Assembly: GCF_003984645.1 (NCBI RefSeq)
Contig: NZ_RWKI01000004.1
Location: 186,001 to 250,000, forward strand
Length of the DNA: 64,000 nt
Direction of reading: 5' to 3'
Source: Variovorax sp. MHTC-1
GTDB taxonomy: Bacteria; Pseudomonadota; Gammaproteobacteria; Burkholderiales; Burkholderiaceae_C
Within the stretch, counting starts at the first letter, position 1. Every line of letters begins with the position of its first letter. Below are positions 34,818 through 45,759 of the stretch, piece after piece. The position numbers and the translations under genes are program-made. The notes beneath the pieces are model-generated. The model did no database searches. It was not told the origin of the DNA and saw only the letters and a list, made by a program, of their open reading frames with translations.

Positions 34818-37800
34818 ATGCCCAAGCCCAAGTTTCTTCGCCCTCGCCCCCATCGATTTGCATTGGAGAGCCGGCAGCTGTTCGATGGTGCCGCCTTCGT
34901 CGAAGCAGCTACGCATTCCGCCGAGGCGCCCGCTGCGGGCGCAGCGCCGGCCGAGGCCCAGCACCATGCCGAGCCCGCGCACCCGGCTCCTGCGCCGACG
35001 CCGCACGAAAGCGTGGCGGAGCCGACGTCAGAGTCCCCGGCGACATCCACTGCGCCGCACGAGATCTACGTGGTCGATCAGAACATTGAGAACTGGCAGC
35101 AGCTCGCCGCTGCCGTGCCGCCCGGTGCGGAACTGATCGTGCTGGATTCAGGCTCTTCAGGTGTCCAGCAGCTCGCCGATGCGCTGCAGGGCCGCAGCGG
35201 GATCACTGCGCTGCACATCCTGAGCCACGGCAGCACGGGCGAGATCACGCTCGGCAACGAACAGGTGAACCTGGCCGGCCTCGATCGCTCCGCCGACGCC
35301 TGGCGAACCATCGGCGCGAGCCTCAGCGCCGATGCCGACATCCTGCTCTACGGTTGCGACGTGGCGGCCGATGGCGCGCTGTTCTCCCAGGCGCTCGGCA
35401 GCCTGACCGGCGCCGACGTGGCTTCGTCCACCGACGCCACCGGCTCGGCCGCACGCGGTGCAGACTGGATGCTCGAATCCGCGACCGGCCACATCGAAGC
35501 GCGCAGCTTCGCAACCGCCGACTTCGATGGCGTGATGGCCGCGCCGACGGTGACGACCACCGCGACCCGCCTGACGGTCGCCGAGCCGAGCAGCCTCAAT
35601 GCGCCCGGCGCCGACCGTGCGACTCTGAGCGGCTGGACCATCACCGACGACGGCTCGGGCAACGTAACCGTCACGGTCGTCGTGGAGGATCCGACTGCGG
35701 GCACGCTGTCCTCGGCCAGCACCAGCGGCGTCACCGCCATTGCGGGCGGCTACAGCTTCTCCGGCAGCGTGGCGGACGCCAACGCCTGGGTCAACCAGCT
35801 GGTGTTCAGCTCCGCCGATGTCGAGCTCGGCACCACGGCCGCCAGCACGAGGATCGTCGTGACGGTCACCGATTCGGAGACGCCGGCGCTGACGGCGACG
35901 CGCGCGCTCGACGTCACGGTCACGCCGTCGAACGATCCGGTCGCCGTCGCCGATGCGACGCAGTCGGTCAACGAGATCGGCAGCACCGTGCTCACGGTCG
36001 GAACGCTGAACGCGATCGATCCCGAGGTCGCACTCGGCACCCAGGAGCCAAGCCAGGTGGTGTACGCGCTCACGGCCGCTCCGGCGTACGGCTACCTGAC
36101 GGTCAACGGCACGCGCCTGGGCGTGGGTGGCGTATTCACCCAGCAGAACGTGATCGACGGCCTCGTGGTGTACGTCCACACGGCCACCGGCGCCGACCAG
36201 AACACGCAGGACGGCTTTGCCGTGCAGATCAACGACGGCGCGACGCCGTCGAACCGCTCCGACTCGGCCACGATCACACTGAACGTCACGCCGCTCAACC
36301 AGGCGCCGACCGTCAGCGGTTCGGGCAACATCCTCGAAGGCCAGCCGGCGAACGCGCTCGAGGGCGGCAATCCCGCCTCAGTGGTCGGCGACCTCATCGT
36401 CGCGCAGGGCGGCGGCGACGATACCGATGCGGCGCTGACGGTCCGTCTGACCAGCCTGCCGACGGACGGCACGCTGTTCTACACCGGCACGGTCACGATC
36501 GGCGGCGTGTCGCAGGCGGTCAGCAACCGTGCCGTGACGCAGGCCGACATCGACGCCGGCTTCGTCTTCGCCTACAGCGCCCGCAGCGGCCTGACCTACG
36601 GCAACGCCGGCAACCGCGACAGCGACGGCAACCCCGCGACCGGCTATCCCTTTGCCGACGGCTTCGGCGTCGAGATCAGCGATGGCGGCGGCGGTGCCGG
36701 CGGCGGCGCAGCGCAGACCGCCAGCACGACCATCGCACTGAACATCCGGCCGACCGACGACGACCCGGCCCTCGACCCCGCGAGCAGCCTGCAGGCCAAC
36801 GTCACCGCCCCCGGCGACGGGAGCGGCCCGTACACGGTCACTCTGACCATGGCGATGCTGAATGCCCTCGATGTCGACTCCAGCGACGACCGCCTGAGCA
36901 TCGCCGTGGTCTCGCAGGCCTTGCTCGACCAGGGCCGCCTGCTGCTCAATGGCGAGGTCATGCCGAACGGCGCCACCTTCACCGTGGCGGACGTCAAGGC
37001 CGGCCGCGTGCAGTACGTGCAGCAGCAGGGCGCCGGGCCGAACCAGACCGACAGCTTCCAGTTCCAGATCCGCGACAACACCACCAGCGTGCGCTGGAAC
37101 GCGGACGGCACGCGCATCCAGCGTGACGGCGGCCACTACGACGACAACGGAACACCGGGCGACTACGGCGACGACAGCCTGCAGACCTTCAGCTTCACGA
37201 TCAACCTCGTGGAAACGCCGGACGGCAACGGCGGCGCCTTCCCGCCGCTGAGCAATGCCACCGCGCACGCCGACTCCAGCTATGCCGGCACCGACGCCAC
37301 GGGCGCCTCGCGCGGCAACCTGACGGAAGGCGGGACCATCGTGCTGGCCGGCACCGGCAGCGATTTCAACGCCACGCCGGGGCTGAGCTACACGGCGGAC
37401 GGCGTCCCGCCCGAGCAGGTGGTCTACACCATTCTCGGCTTCGACGGCGCGAGCGGCGGAGGATGGAACGGCGTGCTGCAGCGCTTCGACGGCAGCGCGT
37501 GGGTGAACCTGAACGCCTTCGATACCTTCACGCAGGCCGATCTGAATGCGAACAGCATCCGCTTCGTGCACGACGGCGCCAGCGAGGACTTCGAATCGAG
37601 CGTGCGGCTGTCGGCATCGGCCGGCGTGCTGGTCGACGACGGCGCGGGCGGGCTGACAGCGGATGCCTGGGTCACCAGCTTCAGCTTCTACGCCACCCCG
37701 GTCAACGATGCGCCGGTGACGGTCGGCACTTCCAACACGGTGATCCCCGAAGGCGAGATCGCCTACATCACCACCGGCCAGCTGCAGATCAGCGACCCGG

Positions 37801-40800
37801 ACGATGCGGTCAGCGAAGGCTACCTGGAAGGCTCGGCCACGCTGCCCGGCAGCGGCGACAACTTCGCCTACAACAACGCGGCCAGCGGCACGGACGCCCT
37901 GCGGTTCGAAGTGCTGACGCTGCCGCCGGGCGGCACGCTGCAGTATTCGACCGACGGCGGCGCGACCTGGCTCGACGTCACCGCGAACCAGGTCATCGAT
38001 GCCGCGCTGATCACCGGCACCGCCGGCACCACCGGCCTGCGCTTCGTGAGCGATGGCTCCGAGGTGCGCAACACCAGCTTCGACGTGCGCGCGGTGGACC
38101 GCTGGAGCGCCACCTCGAACACCGCGACGGTCGGTATCCAGATCACCAACCTCAACGATGCGCCGCAGATCGCACCCGATCCGACGCAGGCCGATCCGGA
38201 GACCTCGGTCAACGACCCGTTGACGGTGGCCGAGGGTGGCTATGCGCAGATCTCGACGGCCATGCTCTCGGCCTTCGACCCTGACAGCACCACCACGCAG
38301 GTGCAGTACACCATCACGGGCGCCCCGGCGCACGGCAGCATCGCCTATTCGACCGATGGCGTCACCTTCCTCAGGCTGGGCGTCGGCTCCGCCTTCAGCG
38401 AGGCCGATGTGCTCGCAGGCCGCATCTACTACCTGCATGGCGGCGACGAGTCGGACGGCGCCACCTATCCGAATCCGCCGAGCGACTCCTTCACCTTCAG
38501 CCTCGGCGACGGCGACAAGGAGCAGCCGGGCAACCAGTTCTGGATCTACGTCACGCCGGCCAACGATGCGCCGGTGGTGGCGGCGCCGGCCGGCCCGATC
38601 CCGGTCGACAGCGCCAGCGGCGCCAACAATCCGGTGCCGGGCTTCAGCGTGGCCGATACCGACATGGACACGCCCCAGGCCGGCGAGACCGACTTCGTGC
38701 AAGTCACGGTGCGCCTGCTCGATGCCGGCGGCAACGCGTTCGGCGCCGGCGCCTATACCGGCGTGACGATCGGCACGACTTCGCTCGGAGGCGCGACGAT
38801 CGACGGCGACAAGAACGGCGCCGAAGACTTCCTGACCCTGCGCGGCACGCGCGCCCAGGTCAATGCGGCATTGGCCGGGCTGACCGTGACCTTCGGCGAC
38901 GACCGCGACGCGGTCTACCAGGTGCAGGTCATCGCCGACGACCGGCTGCGCGATGCGGGCGGCGCGCTGGTGGACGCCGATGCGGGCACCGGCGGCGTGC
39001 AGCCGGGCGCCAACGGCGGCCCGGTGAACGAATCCGATCCGGCGGGCAGCGCCGGCATCGCCATCCCGGCGACCGAGTACGACTGGTACAGCGCCGCGGT
39101 GCCGACCGCCGGCGCCATCACCGGCAACGTAGCTGCCGCTTCGGTGCGCATCTACGCCTCGAGCGAGAACGACCCCGCGACGCTGGGCGCCCCGGCCTCG
39201 GCCAACGTGGTCGAAGACCAGGCGAGCTACATCGGCGGCGGCTTCGTCGTCAGCGATCCCGAGTCCGCCGCCTTCGATACGCCGGTCACCGTGAGCCTTT
39301 CCGTGCCGAGCGGCACGCTGGGCATCGGCGGCGCCGGCGTGCAGACCAGCTTCACGCCCGGCGGTGGCCAGGCGGTCGCCATTGCCGGCGACGGCACCGG
39401 CGCGCTGACCCTCACCGGCCGTGCGAGCGACATCCAGGCGCTGCTGAACAGCGGCGCCATCACCGGCCTGACCTACCGCAGCGCGGCCAATGTCAACCAC
39501 GACACCAACGGTGCCGCCGACGGCGACGTCACGCTCACCGTCTCCTTCCAGGACGCGGGCTCGCGCATCGGCGATGACACCGGCACCGGCAGCGTCGCCA
39601 ACAACCCGGCCGATGTCACCGTGGCGCTGACGATCGCGCCGGTGAACGACGCGCCCACCGTTTCGCTCAATGGCGGCGCCACGCCAAGTACACCGGTCGT
39701 GCTGACCGGCGGCGCGACGCCGACGGCAGTGCCCGGCTTCGTGGTCGGCGACGTCGACGTCACTGGCGACATGGACAACGGCTCGGATTCGGACGTGACC
39801 GACGGCGAGACCGACTTCCTGCAGGTCACGGTCCGCATCACCGATGCCGCGGGCAACGCGCTGCCCGCCGGTTCCTACAACGGCGCCAGCAGCGTCACCA
39901 TCACCTCGAGCACCGCCGGCAGCTCCGGCGTGACGATCGACACCACCAACGACGGTACCGGCAGCGCGCTGGTCATCAGCGGCACCCGGGCCCAGATCCA
40001 GGCCTACCTGGACGGGCTCGAGGTCGCTCTGACCGGCGACCTGGCCAACGGCGACCAGGTCTACCGCGTCGAGGTCATCGTCGACGACCGCCTGCGCGAC
40101 GGCGGCGGCACGGTGACCGGCGCCAACGGCGGCCTGAACAACGACGCGGACAACGACGGCACCGTGATGCCGCCCGCGACGCCGATCGATCCCTACGCGG
40201 CCACGCCGGGCGGCCTGGCGAGCAATGTCTCGTCGACCTACCGCACGCTGTTTCCCTCGTCCATCAACGACCCGGCGCACATCGCGGCCGGCAACCTGAA
40301 CGCCAATGAGGGCGGCAGCAGCGTCACGATCACGGGCATCACCGTGACCGACCAGGATGCGCTGGAGACCAGCATCCTGACCACGACGGTCTCGGTGCCG
40401 GACGGCTTCACCATCACCGGCATCGGCGCGGGCACCGGCGGCAGCGCGGTGATTGCGGGCGACGGCCGGTCGGTCACCATCACCGGCACGCTGGCCGAGA
40501 TCAACAGCCGCATCAACACCATCGCCGTGCAACTCCCGGATGCGCCGGGCGATGCCGCGCGGACGGACTGGAACGGCGCCTTCACCGTCACCGTCCAAGT
40601 CGACGACGAGGGCAACACCGGCGGGCGCCCCGGCAGTTTGGCCCCGGGCGACAACAGCACCACCGGCACCTTCGCCTACCAGGACGGTGTCGCCGCCGAC
40701 CTCCTCACCACGCGCAGCTTCAGCTTCACCGTCAATCCGGTCAACGATGCGCCGGCCGTGGTCAACGGCAACACCGAGACGCTCGCGGCAGTGAACGAGG

Positions 40801-43800
40801 ACGTCGGCAATGCGGCGGCCGGCAGCACCGTCGGCGCGCTGTTCGGCAGCCATTTCGCCGATGCGACCGACCTGATCGACAACAGCAGCCACGACGGCAC
40901 GGGCGGCAGCGCATCCGACAGCTTCTTCGGCGTGGCAATCACCGGCCTCGCGCTCAACGCGGCGCAGGGCGAGTGGCAGTACTCGCTCGACGGCTCGACC
41001 TGGACTGCGGTCGGCGCGCGCAGCGACGCGAATGCGCTGGTGCTCGCATCGAGCGCACAGCTGCGCTTCGTGCCGGCTGCCAACTTCCACGGCACGCCGA
41101 ACGCATTGACGGTGCGCCTGGTCGAGACCGATGCCAACGGCGACAGCGCCACGCCCGACCCGGCCTCCGGCTCGACCGTGAACGTCTCCGGCGCCGGCAA
41201 CGGCGGCACGACCGTCTACAGCGCGGGCACGGTGGTGCTGTCGACCAGCGTCGCCAACGTCAACGACCGGCCGACCGCGACCGATGCCGTGCTCGCCACA
41301 GGCATCGAGGACCAGCAGGGCCAGCCGGCGCCTGCCGCGACCGTCGCCGGCCTGTTCGGCGGCGCCGGCTACGGCGACGCCACCGACAACCAGAGCGCCA
41401 TCGCCGGCGGCGGCAACGCCGCCACCGCCTTCGGCGGCATCGCAATCGTCGGCAACGCTGCCACGGCGGCGCAGGGCACCTGGCAGTACTCGACCGACAG
41501 CGGTACCAGCTGGGTGAACGTGCCGACCGGTGCTTCCGACGGCAGCGCGCTCCTGCTCGCACCCGATGCCCAGCTGCGCTTCGTGCCGGCTGCCGACTAC
41601 AACGGCGCGCCAGGCGCACTCACCGTGCGCGTGTCCGATGCGCCGGTGGCAACCGGCTCGGGCGACATCAGCGCCACCGTCGGTGACCAGGCCAGCCAGT
41701 GGTCCGTCACCCGCACGCTGTCCACCACCGTGGCGCCGCGCAACGATGCGCCGGTTCTCGTCGGAACGACAGGCGCGACCGCCGTCGAGAACGGCCAGAC
41801 CGGCAGCGGCACCAGCATCCCGCCGGTGGCACTGCTCACCGGCGCCGCCGTGACCGACCTCGACCTCTCGACCACCCCGGGCCTGGCAACCGGCACCTTC
41901 GGCGCCGGCAGCATCACCGTCGGCTTCGATGGCTACCAGCCTGGCGACCTGCTGTTCGTCGACCCGGCCGCGCTGCCCGCCGGCGCCGTCGTCTCCGGCG
42001 GCAATGGCGTCCTTCTGGTCGTGCAGTTCGACGCCGACACCACGGTGGCCGAAGTGCAGGCGGTGCTGAACGCGCTCGCCTACCGCAGCACCAGCGACAA
42101 CCCGACCAACTACGGCGCCGACACCGACCGCGTCTACAGCATCGTCATCAACGACGGCAACAACGTGCAGGCCGGCGGCAATGCGGGCGGGCCTGCGCTC
42201 GACAGCAACGTGCTGACCGGCACGCTCACGATCACGGCCACGAACGATGCGCCGACGGCGAACGACGACACGCACAGCGTCGGCGAGGACGCGGTCTCGG
42301 TCGGCAGCAACGTGATCACCGGCCGCCTGGCGCCGCAGGGCGACACCGATCCGGACAACACCGTGCTGACCGTGACCGGCGTGCGCACCGGCACCGAGGC
42401 CGGCACCGGCACTGCGGGCAGCGTGGGCAGCCCGCTGGCCGGCAGCTACGGCAGCGTCGTGCTCAATATCAATGGCAGCTACACCTACACGCTGGACAAC
42501 AGCGATCCGCGCGTGCAGGCGCTGACGGCCGGCGAGACCCTGACCGAGGTCTACACCTACACCATCTCCGATGGCGCAGGCGGCACCGACATCGCCCAGC
42601 TCACCATCACCATCACCGGCGCCGCCAACGACGGCCCGGCCGACGACCTGCCCGGCATCGTGGTGAACGACCAGAACGGCGCCGCCACCGGCCAGCTCAG
42701 CGTGGACGAGGCCGGCCTCACGAGCGCCGACGACACCGGCGAGACGGCCGGCAGCACCTTCACCATCAGCGCGGCAGATGGGCTCTCCGCCATCTCGATC
42801 AACGGCACCCCGCTGACGCTGGCGCAATTGCAGGCAGCCACCCCCGGCACGCCGCTGACCATCACCACCGCGGACGGCGTGCTCCGCATCACCGGATTCA
42901 CGCCGACGCCGACCGGCACGGTGGGCGGCCTCACGACCGCCGGCCAGGTCAGCTACAGCTACACGCTAACGCAGCGGCAGGACCACAGCGGCGGCGAAGT
43001 CACCGACCCGTTCGCCTTGACCGTGACCGACCGCGACGGCGACGTCGCGAACGGCACGCTCACCGTGCTGATCGTCGACGACGTGCCGCTGGCGGTCAAC
43101 GACGCCAACAGCATCACCGAAGATGCGGCGCCGAACACCGCGAGCGGCGACCTGAAGATCAACGACAGCAACGGCGCCGATGCCGGCAACGGCGTGCCGG
43201 TCTCGGCCGTGAGCTTCGGCGCCACGGCGGGCACGGTGGGCAGCCCGCTGGCCACGACCTACGGCAGCATCGTCGTCAACGCCGACGGCACGTACACCTA
43301 CACGCTCGACAACAACAACGCCACCGTCAATGCGCTCACGGACGGCCAGACGCTGACCGAGACGGTGAGCTACACCATCGTCGATGCCGACGGCGACCTC
43401 TCCACGGCCACGCTCACGATCACGATCAACGGCAGGACCGACGATGCGGGCGGCCCGTCGATCGTGCCGGTCGATGGCAACGGCGCCGCGGCCGGCGAAA
43501 CGGAGGTGCGCGAGAGCGGCCTGACCGATGGCGCGGGCGGCACCGATCCGCGCGAAACCAGCGGCGGCACCATCGCGATCGAGGCGGCCGACGGATTGAC
43601 TTCGGTCACGGTCGGCGGCACCACGCTGACGGTGGCCGAGCTGCAGGCGCTCGGCACCACGCCGGTCACCATCGACACCGGCGAGGGCACGCTGGTGCTC
43701 ACCGGCTTCACCGCGACCAGCTCGGTCGGCGGCGTGCCCACGGCCGGCCAGCTGAGCTACACCTACACGCTCAAGAACCCGATCGACCAGCCCGGCGCGA

Positions 43801-45698
43801 CCGAGAGCTTCGACCCGATCGCGCTGCAGGTCAACGATGCGGGCGGCGGCTCGAGCACCGGCACGCTGCAGGTGCGCATCGTCGACGACGTGCCGCTGGC
43901 GGCGGACGACTCGGCCAGCATCACCGAGGACGCGGCGCCGAATACCGTCAGCGGCGCCGTCAAGGCCAACGACAGGAACGGCGCGGACGACGCCAACGGC
44001 GTGCCGGTCACCGGCATCAGCTTCGGCAGCACGGCCGGCAGCCTGGGGACCCCGCTTGCCACCACCTACGGCAGCATCGTTGTCAATGCCGACGGCAGCT
44101 ACACCTACACGCTGGACAACGCCAACCCCGCCGTCCAGCGCCTGGTGCCCGGCGAGACGCTGACCGACACGGTGAGCTACACCATCACCGACGCCGACGG
44201 CGACACTTCGACGGCCACCATCACCATCACCATCGGCGGCGCCAACGACGGCGTGACGCTCGAGCTCATCGACGGCAACGGTCCCGACGGCACCGGCCAG
44301 GCCACCGTCGGCGAGCCTGGGCTCGGCGACGGCAACGATCCGAGCGAGACCACCACCGGCCGCTTCGTGATCCGCACGCCCGACGGGCTCGGCAGCATCG
44401 AGGTCGGCGGCACCACGCTGACGCCGGCGCAGCTGGCGAACCTCGGCACGACCCCGATCACCATCGTCACCGACAAGGGTGCGATCACGCTGACCGGCTT
44501 CGACCCGGCGACCGGCGAAGTCAGCTACAGCTATACCCTGGCCGAGCGCCAGCCGCATGAAGGCGGCGAGGTCACCGACGACATTGCCGTCACCGTGCGC
44601 GACCGCGACGGCGACAGCACGACAGGCACCTTGCGCGTGCTGGTGATCGACGACGTGCCGACCGCGCGCGACGACGCCGCATCCGCCGACAGTGCGAGCC
44701 CCGGCGCCACCTCGGTGGCCGGCAACCTGTTCGGCCCCAGCGGCCGCGGGCCGGGAGACGTCGGCGACCGCATCGGCGCCGATCTCGTGGCCGAGCCCGT
44801 GACCGCCTTCTCCTTCGAAGGACGGCCCGGCGTCATCGGCGGCGCGCCGCTGGCCGGCGCGTATGGCGCGCTGCAGCTGAACGCGGACGGCAGCTACAGC
44901 TACGCGGTGGACGTCAACAACACGCGCGTGGCCTCGCTCGGCGACGGCCAGACCTTGACCGAGGTGTTCAGCTACACCATCACCGATGCCGACGGCAGCA
45001 CGAGCACCGCCCAGCTGGTCGTGACGATCCGCGGCGCATCGCAGTTCCGGCCGCTCACGGGCGACCAGGTCTTGCCCATCGAGCACCCGTCCCAGCAGCG
45101 CTACATCGCGCAAGCCATGGAGCCGGCGCTCTTCGTGGAGCTCTCGGTCCGGGAATCGCAACGCATCAGCCAGGAAGCGCTGGCGTCGATCGCCTCGCGC
45201 GTGTCGGGCGGTGCGTACAGCTCGCTCGACGAGAGCCGCGTGTACGGCATCGGCCAAGACATGAGCAATATCCAGCACGTGAGCCGAGACGGCGTGTCGT
45301 CCTCGCTGCGCGCTCTGCAGGAGATGCAGCGGACGCTGGCGCTGCGCGGACTGGATGCCGGACTGCCGACCGGCGACAACGCGCTGTTCGGCAACTTCTC
45401 CGGCTTCGACGCGCCCTGGGAACAGCCTGCGCAGCAGCAGCCCGGCGACGAGCGCATCGTGGTGCCCGGCGCGAAGACCTCGGCCGCGCCGCTCGACGAA
45501 CGCGCGCCGCAGGCGGAAGCGATCCGCCTGCCGGCCGAGCCCGCCGGCGCCGCGCGTCCCGCGGAGCCGGCGCAAGCCGCGCGCTCCTTCTCGAGCCGGC
45601 TGGCTGCAAGCGCAGGCGAACGCGGCACGGTGCGCGACCTCGTGCGCGTCCAGCAGCGCGAGGCGGTGCGCGTCAAGGTGCCTGCCGCCCAGTCGTGA
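34818..45698 (+). CDS. Giant surface/secreted protein: LEPR-like start, DUF4347, cadherin/VCBS-type repeats
   Basis: A 3626-residue protein. Residues 15-26 (ALESRQLFDGAA) resemble the LEPR-XLL motif found at the start of very large exported proteins. A Pro/Ala linker follows, then a DUF4347 domain (about 82-237, with LHILSHGSTGEI and ADILLYGCDVA). From ~240 to ~3400 come Asp/Thr/Gly-rich cadherin-like repeats, ending in four VCBS domains alternating with T1SS-143-like modules. The last ~215 residues are Ala/Pro/Arg-rich and unique. I see no Sec signal and no RTX nonapeptides. The ATG at 34818 is preferred to a GTG at 34776. It heads a cluster of export genes, so it is probably their cargo and an adhesin. 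Confidence 0.88.
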   Translation: MPKPKFLRPRPHRFALESRQLFDGAAFVEAATHSAEAPAAGAAPAEAQHHAEPAHPAPAPTPHESVAEPTSESPATSTAPHEIYVVDQNIENWQQLAAAVPPGAELIVLDSGSSGVQQLADALQGRSGITALHILSHGSTGEITLGNEQVNLAGLDRSADAWRTIGASLSADADILLYGCDVAADGALFSQALGSLTGADVASSTDATGSAARGADWMLESATGHIEARSFATADFDGVMAAPTVTTTATRLTVAEPSSLNAPGADRATLSGWTITDDGSGNVTVTVVVEDPTAGTLSSASTSGVTAIAGGYSFSGSVADANAWVNQLVFSSADVELGTTAASTRIVVTVTDSETPALTATRALDVTVTPSNDPVAVADATQSVNEIGSTVLTVGTLNAIDPEVALGTQEPSQVVYALTAAPAYGYLTVNGTRLGVGGVFTQQNVIDGLVVYVHTATGADQNTQDGFAVQINDGATPSNRSDSATITLNVTPLNQAPTVSGSGNILEGQPANALEGGNPASVVGDLIVAQGGGDDTDAALTVRLTSLPTDGTLFYTGTVTIGGVSQAVSNRAVTQADIDAGFVFAYSARSGLTYGNAGNRDSDGNPATGYPFADGFGVEISDGGGGAGGGAAQTASTTIALNIRPTDDDPALDPASSLQANVTAPGDGSGPYTVTLTMAMLNALDVDSSDDRLSIAVVSQALLDQGRLLLNGEVMPNGATFTVADVKAGRVQYVQQQGAGPNQTDSFQFQIRDNTTSVRWNADGTRIQRDGGHYDDNGTPGDYGDDSLQTFSFTINLVETPDGNGGAFPPLSNATAHADSSYAGTDATGASRGNLTEGGTIVLAGTGSDFNATPGLSYTADGVPPEQVVYTILGFDGASGGGWNGVLQRFDGSAWVNLNAFDTFTQADLNANSIRFVHDGASEDFESSVRLSASAGVLVDDGAGGLTADAWVTSFSFYATPVNDAPVTVGTSNTVIPEGEIAYITTGQLQISDPDDAVSEGYLEGSATLPGSGDNFAYNNAASGTDALRFEVLTLPPGGTLQYSTDGGATWLDVTANQVIDAALITGTAGTTGLRFVSDGSEVRNTSFDVRAVDRWSATSNTATVGIQITNLNDAPQIAPDPTQADPETSVNDPLTVAEGGYAQISTAMLSAFDPDSTTTQVQYTITGAPAHGSIAYSTDGVTFLRLGVGSAFSEADVLAGRIYYLHGGDESDGATYPNPPSDSFTFSLGDGDKEQPGNQFWIYVTPANDAPVVAAPAGPIPVDSASGANNPVPGFSVADTDMDTPQAGETDFVQVTVRLLDAGGNAFGAGAYTGVTIGTTSLGGATIDGDKNGAEDFLTLRGTRAQVNAALAGLTVTFGDDRDAVYQVQVIADDRLRDAGGALVDADAGTGGVQPGANGGPVNESDPAGSAGIAIPATEYDWYSAAVPTAGAITGNVAAASVRIYASSENDPATLGAPASANVVEDQASYIGGGFVVSDPESAAFDTPVTVSLSVPSGTLGIGGAGVQTSFTPGGGQAVAIAGDGTGALTLTGRASDIQALLNSGAITGLTYRSAANVNHDTNGAADGDVTLTVSFQDAGSRIGDDTGTGSVANNPADVTVALTIAPVNDAPTVSLNGGATPSTPVVLTGGATPTAVPGFVVGDVDVTGDMDNGSDSDVTDGETDFLQVTVRITDAAGNALPAGSYNGASSVTITSSTAGSSGVTIDTTNDGTGSALVISGTRAQIQAYLDGLEVALTGDLANGDQVYRVEVIVDDRLRDGGGTVTGANGGLNNDADNDGTVMPPATPIDPYAATPGGLASNVSSTYRTLFPSSINDPAHIAAGNLNANEGGSSVTITGITVTDQDALETSILTTTVSVPDGFTITGIGAGTGGSAVIAGDGRSVTITGTLAEINSRINTIAVQLPDAPGDAARTDWNGAFTVTVQVDDEGNTGGRPGSLAPGDNSTTGTFAYQDGVAADLLTTRSFSFTVNPVNDAPAVVNGNTETLAAVNEDVGNAAAGSTVGALFGSHFADATDLIDNSSHDGTGGSASDSFFGVAITGLALNAAQGEWQYSLDGSTWTAVGARSDANALVLASSAQLRFVPAANFHGTPNALTVRLVETDANGDSATPDPASGSTVNVSGAGNGGTTVYSAGTVVLSTSVANVNDRPTATDAVLATGIEDQQGQPAPAATVAGLFGGAGYGDATDNQSAIAGGGNAATAFGGIAIVGNAATAAQGTWQYSTDSGTSWVNVPTGASDGSALLLAPDAQLRFVPAADYNGAPGALTVRVSDAPVATGSGDISATVGDQASQWSVTRTLSTTVAPRNDAPVLVGTTGATAVENGQTGSGTSIPPVALLTGAAVTDLDLSTTPGLATGTFGAGSITVGFDGYQPGDLLFVDPAALPAGAVVSGGNGVLLVVQFDADTTVAEVQAVLNALAYRSTSDNPTNYGADTDRVYSIVINDGNNVQAGGNAGGPALDSNVLTGTLTITATNDAPTANDDTHSVGEDAVSVGSNVITGRLAPQGDTDPDNTVLTVTGVRTGTEAGTGTAGSVGSPLAGSYGSVVLNINGSYTYTLDNSDPRVQALTAGETLTEVYTYTISDGAGGTDIAQLTITITGAANDGPADDLPGIVVNDQNGAATGQLSVDEAGLTSADDTGETAGSTFTISAADGLSAISINGTPLTLAQLQAATPGTPLTITTADGVLRITGFTPTPTGTVGGLTTAGQVSYSYTLTQRQDHSGGEVTDPFALTVTDRDGDVANGTLTVLIVDDVPLAVNDANSITEDAAPNTASGDLKINDSNGADAGNGVPVSAVSFGATAGTVGSPLATTYGSIVVNADGTYTYTLDNNNATVNALTDGQTLTETVSYTIVDADGDLSTATLTITINGRTDDAGGPSIVPVDGNGAAAGETEVRESGLTDGAGGTDPRETSGGTIAIEAADGLTSVTVGGTTLTVAELQALGTTPVTIDTGEGTLVLTGFTATSSVGGVPTAGQLSYTYTLKNPIDQPGATESFDPIALQVNDAGGGSSTGTLQVRIVDDVPLAADDSASITEDAAPNTVSGAVKANDRNGADDANGVPVTGISFGSTAGSLGTPLATTYGSIVVNADGSYTYTLDNANPAVQRLVPGETLTDTVSYTITDADGDTSTATITITIGGANDGVTLELIDGNGPDGTGQATVGEPGLGDGNDPSETTTGRFVIRTPDGLGSIEVGGTTLTPAQLANLGTTPITIVTDKGAITLTGFDPATGEVSYSYTLAERQPHEGGEVTDDIAVTVRDRDGDSTTGTLRVLVIDDVPTARDDAASADSASPGATSVAGNLFGPSGRGPGDVGDRIGADLVAEPVTAFSFEGRPGVIGGAPLAGAYGALQLNADGSYSYAVDVNNTRVASLGDGQTLTEVFSYTITDADGSTSTAQLVVTIRGASQFRPLTGDQVLPIEHPSQQRYIAQAMEPALFVELSVRESQRISQEALASIASRVSGGAYSSLDESRVYGIGQDMSNIQHVSRDGVSSSLRALQEMQRTLALRGLDAGLPTGDNALFGNFSGFDAPWEQPAQQQPGDERIVVPGAKTSAAPLDERAPQAEAIRLPAEPAGAARPAEPAQAARSFSSRLAASAGERGTVRDLVRVQQREAVRVKVPAAQS
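42255..45030 (+). repeat. Four tandem ~0.8-kb VCBS/T1SS-143 coding repeats
   Basis: VCBS units begin near 42255, 43095, 43900 and 44665. Each contains a YGS(I/V)V(L/V)N-type stretch and YTYTLDN, or a close variant in the fourth. The second and third units are nearly identical over ACCTACGGCAGCATCGT at 43257 and 44070. Such similarity allows recombination that changes repeat number. Confidence 0.75.
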
Positions 45699-45759
45699 TA
45701 CCAAGCCGGCCATCGCACGTGGGTGCCGCCGGACCCATCTTTCAGAACCCGATATCAAC

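Noticed and set aside
36378..42827. 2149-codon open frame on the minus strand
   Set aside because: It is antisense to the giant gene; the translation is Arg/Ala/Val-rich low-complexity without motifs, a mirror effect of high GC at third positions.
42255..45030. Regularly spaced repeats as a CRISPR array
   Set aside because: The repeats are ~0.8-kb coding units translating to VCBS domains in one frame.
34818..45698. RTX-type calcium-binding nonapeptides in the giant protein
   Set aside because: I found no GGxGxDxLx series; glycine and aspartate are high but arranged as cadherin/VCBS strands.
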